Source of the DNA: Desulfocapsa sp.
Lineage (GTDB): Bacteria > Desulfobacterota > Desulfobulbia > Desulfobulbales > Desulfocapsaceae
Length of the DNA: 64,000 bases
Reading direction: 5' to 3'
Assembly (NCBI GenBank): GCA_030145625.1
Contig: JAQYVF010000006.1
Span: forward strand, 1-64,000
The translations under genes and the position numbers were made by a program. Positions 46,165 to 55,180 of this stretch are shown piece after piece (position 1 is the stretch's first letter; every line of letters begins with the position of its first letter). The notes under the pieces are model-generated. The model was given only the letters and a program-made list of their open reading frames with translations. It had not been told where the DNA came from and ran no database searches.

Positions 46165-47370
46165 ATGGCACAAGAGAGTCGAAAGCGATGGATTTGGACA
46201 AGTATGATTGTTGTTTTGGTGCTGGCTGTAATGCTGGCAATTGTCAGCAAAATGAACAAAAAAAGCCCAGTTCGTAGTGCTGTCACCACTGAAGGAGTTA
46301 TCAAGGCCTATGTTGAAGAGCGGGCTCGAACAAGTTTGCCACATATCTACCATGTAACCATGCCTCTGCAGGGACGGGTACTGCCCATTGCCGTGGAGGA
46401 AGGGGATAAGGTGAAGACAGGAGAGATCGTGGTGCGCCTTGAAGACATCGACTGGCAGGACACCACAAGGCAGGTGCAGGATATACTCGTGGCGGTAGAC
46501 AATTGGATTCAGGCATATGAAGCACAGGTGAGGGCTAACAGAATCAGGCTGGATTTCACCAAATGGGAGTGGGAGAAAAATGAAATTTTATTAAAATCTT
46601 CTGCTGTCAGTGAACGGCAGGAGCGTGATTCAAAACGATGGTATCTTGATTCAACAGTAAAGATTGAAGAGAGCCAGGCCATGTATCATATGAGTAAGGC
46701 AGTTCAATCCATCGTAGAACTGATGCCCGCCTATGTAAAACGAAACCTCGATCGCACCCTGGTCGAAAGTCCGGTCAGCGGGACGGTTCTCAAACGCCAC
46801 GTCTGGAATGAAAAAGTAATGACACCGGGGGAACCTTTACTTGATATTGGAAACCTGACAGAGCTTGAAGTAACGGCAGATATATTATCCGAGGAGGCAG
46901 TACATATTCAACCGGGCAACAGGGTGGAGATATTTGGTGAATCTATCGGTAGCACTCCCATACAGGGGAGTGTTCGACTGGTTGAGCCGGAGGCATTTAC
47001 TAAAATGTCATCTCTGGGTGTCGAAGAACAGAGGGTTGCTGTGAAGATTGTATTTGCTGAGAAAGCTCTGGAGTCCTTGAGCCAGTCTGGTAAAACCATG
47101 GGATTGCACTATCGTGTTCGGGTTCGGATCATCACTGATGAGAAAACGAGTGTCAGTATCGTTCCTCATACATCTTTGTTCCATGGAATGGAGGGCAATT
47201 GGCAACTTTATCGTGTAGTGGCTGGACGGGCACAGTTGACAAATGTGGAGGTTGGTTTGATGAATGATCATCAGGCGGAAATTCTGTCCGGTGTACAAGT
47301 GGGAGAAGAAGTGATTGTGGCCCCGGAATCGACAATAAGTGATGGTACCAGGGTTGTGGCCATACAATAG
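46165..47370 (+). CDS. HlyD-family periplasmic adaptor for the ABC exporter
   Basis: The 401-residue protein has one N-terminal membrane helix (MIVVLVLAVMLAIVSKM) and the adaptor order: lipoyl half (YHVTMPLQGRVLPIAVEEGD), a helical hairpin (~105-185), the second lipoyl half (LVESPVSGTVLKRHVWNEKV), then a beta-barrel and C-terminal domain (SGVQVGEEVIVAPESTISDG). It would connect the ABC permease to an outer-membrane channel. No TolC gene is near, so the set might borrow the one at 9192 or another. The substrate is unknown. Confidence 0.85.
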   Translation: MAQESRKRWIWTSMIVVLVLAVMLAIVSKMNKKSPVRSAVTTEGVIKAYVEERARTSLPHIYHVTMPLQGRVLPIAVEEGDKVKTGEIVVRLEDIDWQDTTRQVQDILVAVDNWIQAYEAQVRANRIRLDFTKWEWEKNEILLKSSAVSERQERDSKRWYLDSTVKIEESQAMYHMSKAVQSIVELMPAYVKRNLDRTLVESPVSGTVLKRHVWNEKVMTPGEPLLDIGNLTELEVTADILSEEAVHIQPGNRVEIFGESIGSTPIQGSVRLVEPEAFTKMSSLGVEEQRVAVKIVFAEKALESLSQSGKTMGLHYRVRVRIITDEKTSVSIVPHTSLFHGMEGNWQLYRVVAGRAQLTNVEVGLMNDHQAEILSGVQVGEEVIVAPESTISDGTRVVAIQ

Positions 47371-47401
47371 GGAAACAGCTTCCTGAATAGTTTACTCTAC
47401 A

Positions 47402-47496
47402 GGTAGGAGCAACTTCAGCTGCGAACAGCCCTCCATAGCTGAACCAGTCAGGCGGATTGCGCCAAGTCCCATTCGCGAATGAATTCGCACCACAGG
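47402..47496. repeat. REPIN repeat, tandem copy 1
   Basis: It starts GGTAGGAGCAACTTCAGCTG and continues CGAACAGCC; the middle (CATAGCTGAACCAGTCAGGC and CGGATTGCGCCAAG-like) leads to the inverted right unit with ATTCGCGAATGAATTCGC. The outer right end has decayed (ACCACAGG). Copy 2 at 47581 repeats the same centre almost base for base. Confidence 0.8.
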
Positions 47497-47580
47497 AAAG
47501 GCAGTGTCTGGTCAAGCTGATATCCTGATAAGACGAAAGTCACGTAACTGGCACCAATTCAACAACGTTTTATTCCTCAT

Positions 47581-47674
47581 GTAGGAGCAGATTAATCCGC
47601 GAACAGCCCCCCCCATAGCTGAACCAATCAGACGGATTGCGCCAAGCCCCATTCGCGAATAAATTCGCTCCTAC
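47581..47674. repeat. REPIN repeat, tandem copy 2
   Basis: Outer units are GTAGGAGCAGATTAATCCGC at the left and the inverted AAATTCGCTCCTAC at the right. The centre CATAGCTGAACCAATCAGAC with GGATTGCGCCAAG is nearly identical to copy 1, 179 bp away. Identity in the centre implies a recent duplication or a conserved REPIN type. Confidence 0.82.
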
Positions 47675-47835
47675 AAAAATACTTTGCATTCCACTGCTGA
47701 TATAACAGCAGACAAACAGTACAGGAGAATTCCCGATATTTCGTTGTTAAGTCTGTTGAGGCGGAGTAGATATCATGAAATTCTAAATCAATTTGCCGGG
47801 TGAGCAGTTGATTCGTACAACAGAGGGAGGCAGAT

Positions 47836-47925
47836 ATGGAAAATGCAATCGTGCGAAACCTACACCCGGAGTTCGAGCCGGTGGCCGTCGTCCGTCATTT
47901 TATTATTCATTTTCAATTAATGTGA
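47836..47925 (+). pseudogene. 5' remnant of a gene, possibly of the DUF169 family
   Basis: A strong ribosome site (GAGGGAGG) stands before ATG 47836, but the frame ends after 29 codons. The first 19 residues, ENAIVRNLHPEFEPVAVV after the Met, resemble the N-terminus of DUF169 proteins, whose start has a PVAV motif. The rest (RHFIIHFQLM) is AT-rich and does not fit. The next gene starts 4 bases later and is also AT-rich. The likely explanation is that an insertion or deletion joined the 5' end of this gene to foreign DNA. The family call is tentative. Confidence 0.42.
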
Positions 47926-47929
47926 TGCC

Positions 47930-48565
47930 ATGAAACAACAAACTCTCCCTGGTTTTTCTTCATCTAGTGGTCAAGGGGATTTTCCCTCCATTGACAGTGA
48001 TGGGTCTTATGAAGACAAAACTTTTTTGGCGTTGCACCAAGATGAAGGTCATAAGACAACACATACTGAGTTTTATGATTGTGTGTTTAAAAACTGTAAA
48101 TTTTTTAAAAGCTCATTCTTCTATTGTATATTCGAGAATTGTCAATTTGAAAATTGTGATTTGTCATTATCTGTAATGAGATCGACATCTTTTCGAGATG
48201 TAAGATTTTCTGATACAAAACTTTCAGGTATCCAATGGGCAGACGCGGCAATTCCTTTGGATGTTGGATTTTACAGGTGTTTGTTGAATTATTCAGGATT
48301 TATTGGAGTGGACCTCACAAATACCGAAATAATTGAATGCCAATTGAAAGATGCTGATTTTTCAGAGGCCAACCTGTCAAAAGCAAGATGTTGTTTCTCC
48401 GATTTTACAGGCGCAAGATTTGTGAATACAAACCTGACACGAGCTGATTTTACAAATGCCACCAATTATTCCATACATCCACATGGAAATAAATTATGCA
48501 AAACAAGATTCTCCTCACCCGAGGTGTTATCGCTATTGGATGTTTTTGATATTATTGTGGAATAG
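47930..48565 (+). CDS. Pentapeptide-repeat protein
   Basis: The 211-residue protein contains many A(D/N)LxX-type five-residue repeats: FYDCVFKNCKFFKSSFFYCI (residue ~48 on) and later DADFSEANLSKARCCFSDFT, GARFVNTNLTRADFTNATNY. They should fold as a right-handed beta-helix. The C-terminus (NKLCKTRFSSPEVLSLLDVF) is a cap seen in many such proteins. Some pentapeptide proteins (Qnr, McbG) protect DNA gyrase, but most have no known role; no catalytic motif is present. The gene is more AT-rich than its neighbours and has no clear ribosome site. It follows a truncated gene, suggesting it arrived by transfer. Confidence 0.82.
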   Translation: MKQQTLPGFSSSSGQGDFPSIDSDGSYEDKTFLALHQDEGHKTTHTEFYDCVFKNCKFFKSSFFYCIFENCQFENCDLSLSVMRSTSFRDVRFSDTKLSGIQWADAAIPLDVGFYRCLLNYSGFIGVDLTNTEIIECQLKDADFSEANLSKARCCFSDFTGARFVNTNLTRADFTNATNYSIHPHGNKLCKTRFSSPEVLSLLDVFDIIVE

Positions 48566-48704
48566 GCAGGGCCTACAATCCACCAGGTCCATGGGTTTGG
48601 AGTACAGGTAGGGGAAAATCTCAGATGGACATGTTTAAAAGAGGTTATCTCATTTGTGAGGTGCCATCCCATCTCTTATTGGAGTCGTTTCCTGGAAAAG
48701 ACCA

Positions 48705-50111
48705 TCACTTTTTAAATTCTTCTTTTTTTAATCCATATTTCCTCATTAACTTATGGAGTTGTCTGGTGGTAATGCCTGCTGCTTCAGCGCTTTTGTTGAT
48801 TTTTCCACAGTTTTCATCCAGTACCTCCTTGAGATAACAGCGCTCTATTTCTTCAACTCCCCTCCTGCGCACCTCGGAGAGTGGCAGCATGGTGTCCATC
48901 TGGACTCTGGTCAGCGAATCTTCTGTGGTGAAGAGCTCGGCAGGGAAGCTTTCCGGAGCAAGGACTGAAGCTCTTTCAAGGATATAGGCTCGTTCCATGA
49001 TATTTTCCAGTTCGCGAATGTTACCGGGCCAGGAATAATTTAAAAAGGCTTCGATAACCTGGGGATGGATATCAAAGATGTCCTTACTGTGAAAACGGTT
49101 GAGCTGGGTGATAAATACCTCGACAAGCTCGGAGATATCTTCTTTTCGATTTCTAAGTGCTGGCAACTCAATGGGAAAGACATTCAGGCGATAATAGAGA
49201 TCATTTCGAAACTTGCGCTCACTGCAGAGTTGCTTGAGATCTTCATTGGTTGCGGCAATGATACGTACATTGACTTTCACATCTTCTTCACCGCCGATAC
49301 GTTGAAAAATGCCCTCCTGTAGGACTTGTAATAATTTGATTTGCGCAGCAGGCGTTATGGTTCCGATCTCATCTAGGAATATGGTGCCGCCATGGGCAAT
49401 TTCAAACTTTCCCAGTTTACTTTTCACGGCCCCGGTGAAGGCCCCTTTCTCATGACCGAAGAGTTCGCTTTCCAGTAAAGTGTCGGGGATAGCCCCGCAG
49501 TGTACACTGATAAACTGTTCATCTTTTCGATTACTGTGCTTGTGGATGATCTTGGCAAGTACACCCTTGCCTGTCCCTGTCTCGCCGGTGAGTAGAACAG
49601 TACTTCTGGTTGGTGCCACCGAGCGGACATTCTCAAATACTGTCTTCATGGCAGGAGATTTGGTCTGTACAAAGGGAACCGAATCTTTGTCCCAAAATTG
49701 ATCGCGCAAATAATCCAGTTCAGATTGCACCTTTTGTGACTCGGTAAGGTTACTGGCAATCAGTCGGATTTCATCTGCAATGATGGGGTACATAATATAG
49801 TCACTGGCTCCTTGCTTGACAGCTGCCACTGCTTCTCGAAGTGTTTCCTGAGCTGTCATGACCACAATCTTGAGACTCGGATAACGTAGCCAGAAGGGTT
49901 GTAGAATGGCCTTGTACCCACTTGAGGCTGCTAAGACTTGGAGGATCTCCATATCGAGGAACAAGAGATCACACTGGAAATTTTTCAAACTATCGATTGC
50001 TTCCACCAGGGAAGATGCAGTGGAGATAGTGTCTTCAGCAGTGCAGCTTTCTTGAAAAATGGCCAATACATCACTATTTCGACTGATAAGCAGGATATTT
50101 CTCACTTTCAT
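48705..50111 (-). CDS. Sigma-54-dependent activator with a degenerate receiver domain
   Basis: The protein (468 residues from ATG 50111; a GTG at 50105 is equally possible) has three parts. The N-terminal receiver-like domain (1-115) has FLDME but lacks the usual acidic pair (ILLISRNSD instead of VDDE) and the lysine (YIMYPI instead of K-P). The AAA+ domain has GETGTGKG (Walker A), [14 protein letters not shown], which contacts sigma-54, and FLDEIG. The C-terminal Fis-like helix-turn-helix ends [20 protein letters not shown]. It activates sigma-54 promoters. The receiver probably does not take a phosphate, so another signal may control it. No kinase gene is next to it. Target genes are unknown. 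Confidence 0.88.
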   Translation of the reverse strand: MKVRNILLISRNSDVLAIFQESCTAEDTISTASSLVEAIDSLKNFQCDLLFLDMEILQVLAASSGYKAILQPFWLRYPSLKIVVMTAQETLREAVAAVKQGASDYIMYPIIADEIRLIASNLTESQKVQSELDYLRDQFWDKDSVPFVQTKSPAMKTVFENVRSVAPTRSTVLLTGETGTGKGVLAKIIHKHSNRKDEQFISVHCGAIPDTLLESELFGHEKGAFTGAVKSKLGKFEIAHGGTIFLDEIGTITPAAQIKLLQVLQEGIFQRIGGEEDVKVNVRIIAATNEDLKQLCSERKFRNDLYYRLNVFPIELPALRNRKEDISELVEVFITQLNRFHSKDIFDIHPQVIEAFLNYSWPGNIRELENIMERAYILERASVLAPESFPAELFTTEDSLTRVQMDTMLPLSEVRRRGVEEIERCYLKEVLDENCGKINKSAEAAGITTRQLHKLMRKYGLKKEEFKK

Positions 50112-50390
50112 TCCTCGGAAATAGCAGAACTTGTAGTTCCGTTTGTCTGATTTTAGGAACCGAAAGTTCTGGGTATGAATTTTCTCAAATTGGCAAAGGG
50201 ATTCCACCAAAAAAGAACTTTTCTATACACCCTGTCATACTGTTCAACAACAAAAAAGAGAATTTTAAGTTCTTGTCATTTGAATGCAATGGTGAGGAAA
50301 CCATGATTGAATAAGGAAATATGTATATGGCATGCCTATTGCTAGGGTGGAATTCAGGCTGTTTTTATCATTTTTTATAGAGGAATTGAT

Positions 50391-50573
50391 ATGAAAACAA
50401 AAAGATGCTCTGTATGCGGAGGAACAATCAGAATTTATCATGATCATGACATCGGAGATGATGTTTACTGCGATGAGTGTGAAAGGGAATTCAGGTTGAT
50501 CTCAACAAAACCTGTTAGAATGGAACCGCTGGAAATGTGTGATGACTATTACTTTGAAGAAGATGAATATTAG
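50391..50573 (+). CDS. Small zinc-binding protein with a LysW-like layout
   Basis: The 60-residue protein opens KRCSVCGGTIRI, then IGDDVYCDECEREFRLIS, then PVRMEPLEMC and an acidic end (FEEDEY). Two CxxC pairs and the order (CxxCG, short strand, IGD, V-C-x-x-C, E-F-x-L, PVRMEP) closely follow the amino-group carrier protein LysW, but LysW ends in EDWGE with a C-terminal glutamate that is the attachment site. Here the end is a tyrosine, so the carrier role is doubtful. No LysX/ArgX ligase is near. AGAGGAA precedes the ATG, so the gene is probably real. It lies ~460 bp before the polyamine genes. Confidence 0.65.
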   Translation: MKTKRCSVCGGTIRIYHDHDIGDDVYCDECEREFRLISTKPVRMEPLEMCDDYYFEEDEY

Positions 50574-50766
50574 CCGCAGTTGATTTCAGACAAGGTCCTC
50601 ATTATTACATGAGACTTTCATACAGGTCGTTTCATGGCGACCTGTATGAAAGTCAGGTACGCCATGTAAATATTTTTTAGACCGTGCGTACATTCCTGAA
50701 AATTCCTATCAAGTTATTCTTTCTGTTCTCTTCATCTTTCCAGTACACAAAAAGGTAAAAGCAGAA

Positions 50767-51021
50767 ATGGATCAAAGAAAAATTACTCTTGTAGGGGTTC
50801 TTGTCCCGGACCAATGGAAAGGGAATGGAGATGTGTCAGGTTTTGCCCTGTTGACCAATGATGAAAACAAATATGTACTTAGCTACAATGAAAGTGAAAA
50901 AGATCTCATGCAATTGCTTCGACAACAAATTGAGATAAGTGGCTTTCTGAAGAGCGAAGCGCAAGAAAAAACAATCCTTGTTACCTGTTTTCGGCCTTTT
51001 GGTTGTCGGGAACCAATCTGA
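50767..51021 (+). CDS. Small hypothetical protein
   Basis: The 84-residue protein (KITLVGVLVPDQWKGNGDVS, then LQQ-like helix and KTILVTCFRPFGC) looks like a small beta-barrel or OB-like fold with one helix, by hydrophobic pattern only. No motif or family is recognised. It starts at ATG 50767 after AAAGGTAAAAGC and ends 12 bp before the agmatinase gene. It may be co-transcribed with the polyamine genes. Confidence 0.6.
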   Translation: MDQRKITLVGVLVPDQWKGNGDVSGFALLTNDENKYVLSYNESEKDLMQLLRQQIEISGFLKSEAQEKTILVTCFRPFGCREPI

Positions 51022-51033
51022 TTCACAAATATT

Positions 51034-51981
51034 ATGACAAAGATGAACAACGTTGTAGGACAAAAAAAAAGTCCTCTTTATTTCGGTGCCAGGCCAGCTG
51101 ATCGATTGATGGCCGGCAGCCTGAACATCGTGGGGGTTGGGTATGACGGCACGGCTTGCTTCCGCAAGGGCGCTGCCCAGGGACCGGATGCAATTCGTCG
51201 GGTTTCCTCTCAATTGGAGTCCTATTCACCCAGTCTTGATCTGGATCTTGTTGAAATTCCTGTATACTACGATCTGGGTAATCTGAAGGTAAGCCAAAGT
51301 GACAATAAAGATGCAGATTGCAGCAAGGTCCATAATGCCTTTGCAGGCCTGACCCGTGGTATCGATTTGCAAAAGAATCATACGCGCCTTCTGGCTTTGG
51401 GTGGGGAACATTCCATCTCATACCCCTTTGTTTCCAAGTGTTTGCAGACGTATCCTTACCTGGTATTGATCCATCTCGATGCCCATGCCGACCTGCGTGA
51501 CGGCTATGAGGGGCACCATTTTTCCCATGCCTCTATTATCAGGCGTTGTCTGGATGAGTTCGGTCCTTATCATCAGTTGGCTCAATATGGTATTCGTTCC
51601 GGAACCAGGGAGGAGTTTGCCTGGATGCGGCAGGAAAAGACCCTGTTTGACAGCTTTGCCCGCTTCAGCGTCTGGTTGCATGAGTTGTCCAGAAAACAAC
51701 CTCTCTATCTCACTGTTGATCTGGATTATTTCGACCCGGCCATCTTACCTGGTACCGGTACCCCGGAAGCCGATGGCGAAGACTTTCGTTCTTTTTTGGA
51801 GATCCTTGCCATCCTGCGCAGCAAAAATCTGGTGGGTGCTGATGTGGTTGAATTGGCCCCGGCGATTGATCCAACAGGGAACAGTGCAATCTTTGCTGCC
51901 AAAATAGTAAGAGAACTTATCCTTGCCTTTCATGGTAACTCTGAGAATGACCGTTTTTATGAGGGTGCCTTGCATGACTGA
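51034..51981 (+). CDS. speB: Agmatinase (ureohydrolase family)
   Basis: The 315-residue protein has the ureohydrolase metal motifs: GGEHSISYPF near residue 125, HLDAHADLRD near 148, and DLDYFDPAILPGTGTPEADG near 228, which bind two Mn2+ ions. SpeB hydrolyses agmatine to putrescine and urea. The next gene, arginine decarboxylase, makes the agmatine, and overlaps it by 8 bp. The first three residues MTK could be extra (a second ATG follows at 51043). Confidence 0.9.
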   Translation: MTKMNNVVGQKKSPLYFGARPADRLMAGSLNIVGVGYDGTACFRKGAAQGPDAIRRVSSQLESYSPSLDLDLVEIPVYYDLGNLKVSQSDNKDADCSKVHNAFAGLTRGIDLQKNHTRLLALGGEHSISYPFVSKCLQTYPYLVLIHLDAHADLRDGYEGHHFSHASIIRRCLDEFGPYHQLAQYGIRSGTREEFAWMRQEKTLFDSFARFSVWLHELSRKQPLYLTVDLDYFDPAILPGTGTPEADGEDFRSFLEILAILRSKNLVGADVVELAPAIDPTGNSAIFAAKIVRELILAFHGNSENDRFYEGALHD

Positions 51982-53893
51982 TCGTTGTTCCTCATTGAGT
52001 CTGCAGGAAGGTGGTGATCCTTATAACGTCAAACAGTGGGGAAATGACTATTTTTCCGTGAATGATAAAGGACATCTCTGCGTCCTTCCGGAAAAGAAAA
52101 AAGATGGTCCGAAAATTGATTTTCTTCAGGTCATTGAAGAGATAAAGGACCAGGGAATCGCTTTTCCAACGGTTATCCGTTTTCATGACATTTTACGTTT
52201 TCAGGTTCGACTCTTAAATACGACTTTTGCTGATGCCATAGCAGACTGTGGTTTTACGGGCCGTTTTTTTGGAGTATACCCGATCAAGGTCAATCAGATG
52301 CGGGAGGTGGTTGAAGAGATTATTGATGCCGGGTACCCCTATGATTACGGTCTTGAGGCCGGATCGAAACCTGAACTGCTGGCCTGCCTGGCCTATAACG
52401 AAAATTGTGACTCTCTGACAGTTTTAAACGGCTATAAAGATGAGGATTACATACGTCTGGCACTGCTGGGTCGCAAGCTGGGCCGTAAGGTCATCATCGT
52501 TGTAGAGAATTTTTCAGAATTTGAACTTATTATCCGTCTCAGTGAAGAGATGCAGGCAAATCCCCTCATCGGTATTCGCACCAAGCTTGCGGTGAAGAGC
52601 AGCGGGCGCTGGGCCGCTTCCAGTGGTGATCGAGCCAAGTTTGGACTTACCTGCAGTGAAATTCTGGCTGGAATTGAGTTGCTGCGCCAAAATGGGATGG
52701 TGAATTGTCTTAAACTGCTTCATTTTCATGTTGGTAGCCAGATTCCGGATATCAGGATTATTAAACAGGCCGTAACTGAGGCTGGACGTATTTATGGCAG
52801 TTTGCGGCAGAGCGGTATCCCTATCGAATATTTTGATGTTGGTGGTGGCCTGGGAATTGATTACGACGGCAGCCGTTCTGCCACCGATTCTTCATGCAAC
52901 TACAGCTTGCAGGCGTATGCAGCTGATGTTGTCAGCGGTCTGCAGCAGGTCTGTGATGAGGCGGAGGTGCCTCACCCAAATATTGTCTGTGAAAGTGGAC
53001 GCTATGTTACTGCTCATCACTCCTGCGTCATTACCAATGTGGTCGACATCATCCATCAGGCTACCAATTCCTGTGTCACCACAGCAATGAGTGATGAGCA
53101 TAGCCTGGTCACGAATATGCGGGAAGCGGCAGAGAGTCTCTGTCTGGAGAACTATCAGGAAATTTTTAACGATATCCAGCAATATAAGGATGAAACCATA
53201 AACGCCTTCCGGCTTGGGGTCATTAATCTTGAGGAACGAGCAAAGATTGAGACCCTTTACTGGCAGGTTATCCGTCGTATTTATTCCATGTTGGGTAATG
53301 TGGATTTCATTCCCGAAGAACTTCAGCAAATCGAGGAACTCAAGGCCAGTCAGTACCTCTGTAACTTTTCGGTCTTTCAGTCGGCAGCAGACACCTGGGC
53401 CATTAAGCAGATTCTGCCTATTATGCCGGTTATGCGCCTTGATGAACAGCCTGATGAGCGATGTTCTCTGGTCGATATTACCTGTGATTCCGACGGGAAG
53501 ATCACCCGTTTTATAGCCAAAAACGGGTATGAGAAGACCCTGCTCCTCCATCCCTTACGAAAAGACGAGGATTACTATATTGGCCTGTTTCTTACCGGTG
53601 CCTATCAGGACGTTATGGGGGATATGCATAATCTTTTTGGGCGTCTTAATGAGGTCCATATCTATTGCGATGACGATGACCCCAATGATTTCTATATTGA
53701 AGAGGTTATTAAGGGAACGTCAGCGAAACAGGTCCTTGCCACTATGCAGTACAGTCCTGATATTATGGCCAGATCTATCAAGAAAAAGATAGACCGCCAG
53801 ATCCAGCAGGGTGTCATTCTTCCCAGGGAAGGGGTGCGGTTGATAGATTTTTACGAGAGTTGCCTGGAAGATTACACCTATTTGAAGATTTAG
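51974..53893 (+). CDS. speA: Biosynthetic arginine decarboxylase
   Basis: The 639-residue protein belongs to the SpeA family (PLP-dependent, alanine-racemase fold type). The lysine for PLP is in YPIKVNQM near residue 105, the pocket HFHVGSQIPDIR near 255, and the conserved VGGGLGIDYDG near 290. The C-terminal catalytic cysteine is in LVDITCDSDGKI (E. coli has CDSDG). It decarboxylates arginine to agmatine. I chose ATG 51974, which overlaps the speB stop; the open frame further upstream overlaps speB and has no ribosome site. The length (658 in E. coli) fits. Confidence 0.92.
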   Translation: MTDRCSSLSLQEGGDPYNVKQWGNDYFSVNDKGHLCVLPEKKKDGPKIDFLQVIEEIKDQGIAFPTVIRFHDILRFQVRLLNTTFADAIADCGFTGRFFGVYPIKVNQMREVVEEIIDAGYPYDYGLEAGSKPELLACLAYNENCDSLTVLNGYKDEDYIRLALLGRKLGRKVIIVVENFSEFELIIRLSEEMQANPLIGIRTKLAVKSSGRWAASSGDRAKFGLTCSEILAGIELLRQNGMVNCLKLLHFHVGSQIPDIRIIKQAVTEAGRIYGSLRQSGIPIEYFDVGGGLGIDYDGSRSATDSSCNYSLQAYAADVVSGLQQVCDEAEVPHPNIVCESGRYVTAHHSCVITNVVDIIHQATNSCVTTAMSDEHSLVTNMREAAESLCLENYQEIFNDIQQYKDETINAFRLGVINLEERAKIETLYWQVIRRIYSMLGNVDFIPEELQQIEELKASQYLCNFSVFQSAADTWAIKQILPIMPVMRLDEQPDERCSLVDITCDSDGKITRFIAKNGYEKTLLLHPLRKDEDYYIGLFLTGAYQDVMGDMHNLFGRLNEVHIYCDDDDPNDFYIEEVIKGTSAKQVLATMQYSPDIMARSIKKKIDRQIQQGVILPREGVRLIDFYESCLEDYTYLKI

Positions 53894-53921
53894 TACCTCA
53901 GGAATCAATTACTGAGTTTTT

Positions 53922-53944
53922 GCAGGAGCGGATTTATCCGCGAA
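53922..53944. repeat. Single REP unit
   Basis: GCAGGAGCGGATTTATCCGC followed by GAA matches the left unit of the REPIN at 15187 except for one base. It lies 28 bp after the speA stop; no partner unit is visible within 100 bp. Confidence 0.75.
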
Positions 53945-54001
53945 TGTGATTACGTTGTAAAAAGCTATAAAGTTAATCTCGGTTAGCAAGAGGAAGTTTT
54001 C

Positions 54002-55180
54002 ATGTCAAGAGTACTCATAATAGGGGCCGGTGGAGTTGGCTCGGTGGTCGTCCATAAATGTTGCCAGGTGCCGGAGGTCTTTTCTGAGATTATGCTGGCC
54101 TCCCGTACCAGGGAAAAATGCGATGCTATAGCCGCTCAATTACCCATACCCATCAAGACGGCGCAAGTGGATGCGGACCAGGTGGACGAACTGGTTGCTC
54201 TGATGAATGATTTTCAACCGGAGTTATGTATCAATGTCGCCCTGCCATATCAGGATCTGAGCATAATGGATGCCTGCCTGGAGTGCGGTGTTCATTATCT
54301 CGATACTGCCAACTACGAGCCTCGTGATGAGGCCAAATTTGAATATCATTGGCAATGGGCCTATCAGGAGCGATTTAAAGAGGCAGGGTTGATGGCTTTG
54401 CTCGGTTCCGGATTTGATCCCGGGGTGACCAATGTTTTTACCGCCTGGGCTTTGAAGACTGAGTTTGATGAAATCCGGGAGCTGGATATCATTGATTGCA
54501 ATGCCGGTGATCACGGTCAGCCTTTTGCCACCAATTTTAATCCTGAGATTAATATTCGTGAGGTAACCGCTCCTGCACGCCATTGGGAAAACGGTCAGTG
54601 GGTGGAGAGTCCGGCCCTTGAGACAGCTCAGGAATTTGATTTTCCCGAGGGGATTGGGAATAAGAAGATCTATTTGATGTACCATGAAGAGCTGGAGTCG
54701 CTGACCAGACATATTCCAAGCATCGAAAAAGCACGTTTCTGGATGACTTTCTCCGACAATTATCTCAAGCATCTTGAGGTGCTGCAGAATATTGGGATGA
54801 CCAGTATTGAGCCAATTGAGTATAACGGACAGGAGATCATCCCCCTACAGTTCCTGAAGGTCGTTCTCCCCGATCCCAGTTCTCTTGGGCCATTGACCAA
54901 GGGGCGTACCTGCATAGGCTGCTTGATTAAAGGACTGAAAGATGGCAAAGAAAAGCACTATTATATCTATAATATCTGTGACCATGAGCAGTGTTACAAA
55001 GAAGTGGGAGCCCAGGCCGTTTCCTATACCACCGGTGTACCTGCCATGATCGGTGCTCTGCTCATGCTTACCGGCGCCTGGAAGGGCGCAGGGGTCTTTA
55101 ATATGGAAGAACTCGATCCAACTCCCTTTATGGAGAAGCTGAACATCCACGGACTCCCATGGAAAGATCGTATCTTGTAG
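54002..55180 (+). CDS. Carboxynorspermidine / carboxyspermidine dehydrogenase (saccharopine dehydrogenase family)
   Basis: The 392-residue protein has an N-terminal NADP-binding fold (SRVLIIGAGGVGSVVVHKCC) and the family's VNVALPYQDLSIMDACLECG-like block (INVALPYQDLSIMDACLE), then LALLGSGFDPGVTNVF-like GSGFDPGVTNVFTAWALK. That pattern is typical of carboxy(nor)spermidine synthase (CANSDH/LYS1-like). It condenses aspartate semialdehyde with a diamine. Here arginine decarboxylase and agmatinase supply putrescine, so carboxyspermidine is the likely product. It overlaps the decarboxylase gene by 22 bp. Confidence 0.9.
   Translation: MSRVLIIGAGGVGSVVVHKCCQVPEVFSEIMLASRTREKCDAIAAQLPIPIKTAQVDADQVDELVALMNDFQPELCINVALPYQDLSIMDACLECGVHYLDTANYEPRDEAKFEYHWQWAYQERFKEAGLMALLGSGFDPGVTNVFTAWALKTEFDEIRELDIIDCNAGDHGQPFATNFNPEINIREVTAPARHWENGQWVESPALETAQEFDFPEGIGNKKIYLMYHEELESLTRHIPSIEKARFWMTFSDNYLKHLEVLQNIGMTSIEPIEYNGQEIIPLQFLKVVLPDPSSLGPLTKGRTCIGCLIKGLKDGKEKHYYIYNICDHEQCYKEVGAQAVSYTTGVPAMIGALLMLTGAWKGAGVFNMEELDPTPFMEKLNIHGLPWKDRIL

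Noticed and set aside
48566-48704. Possible 3' end of the gene truncated at 47836
   Set aside because: I read all frames after the pentapeptide gene and none gives a recognisable DUF169 C-terminus.
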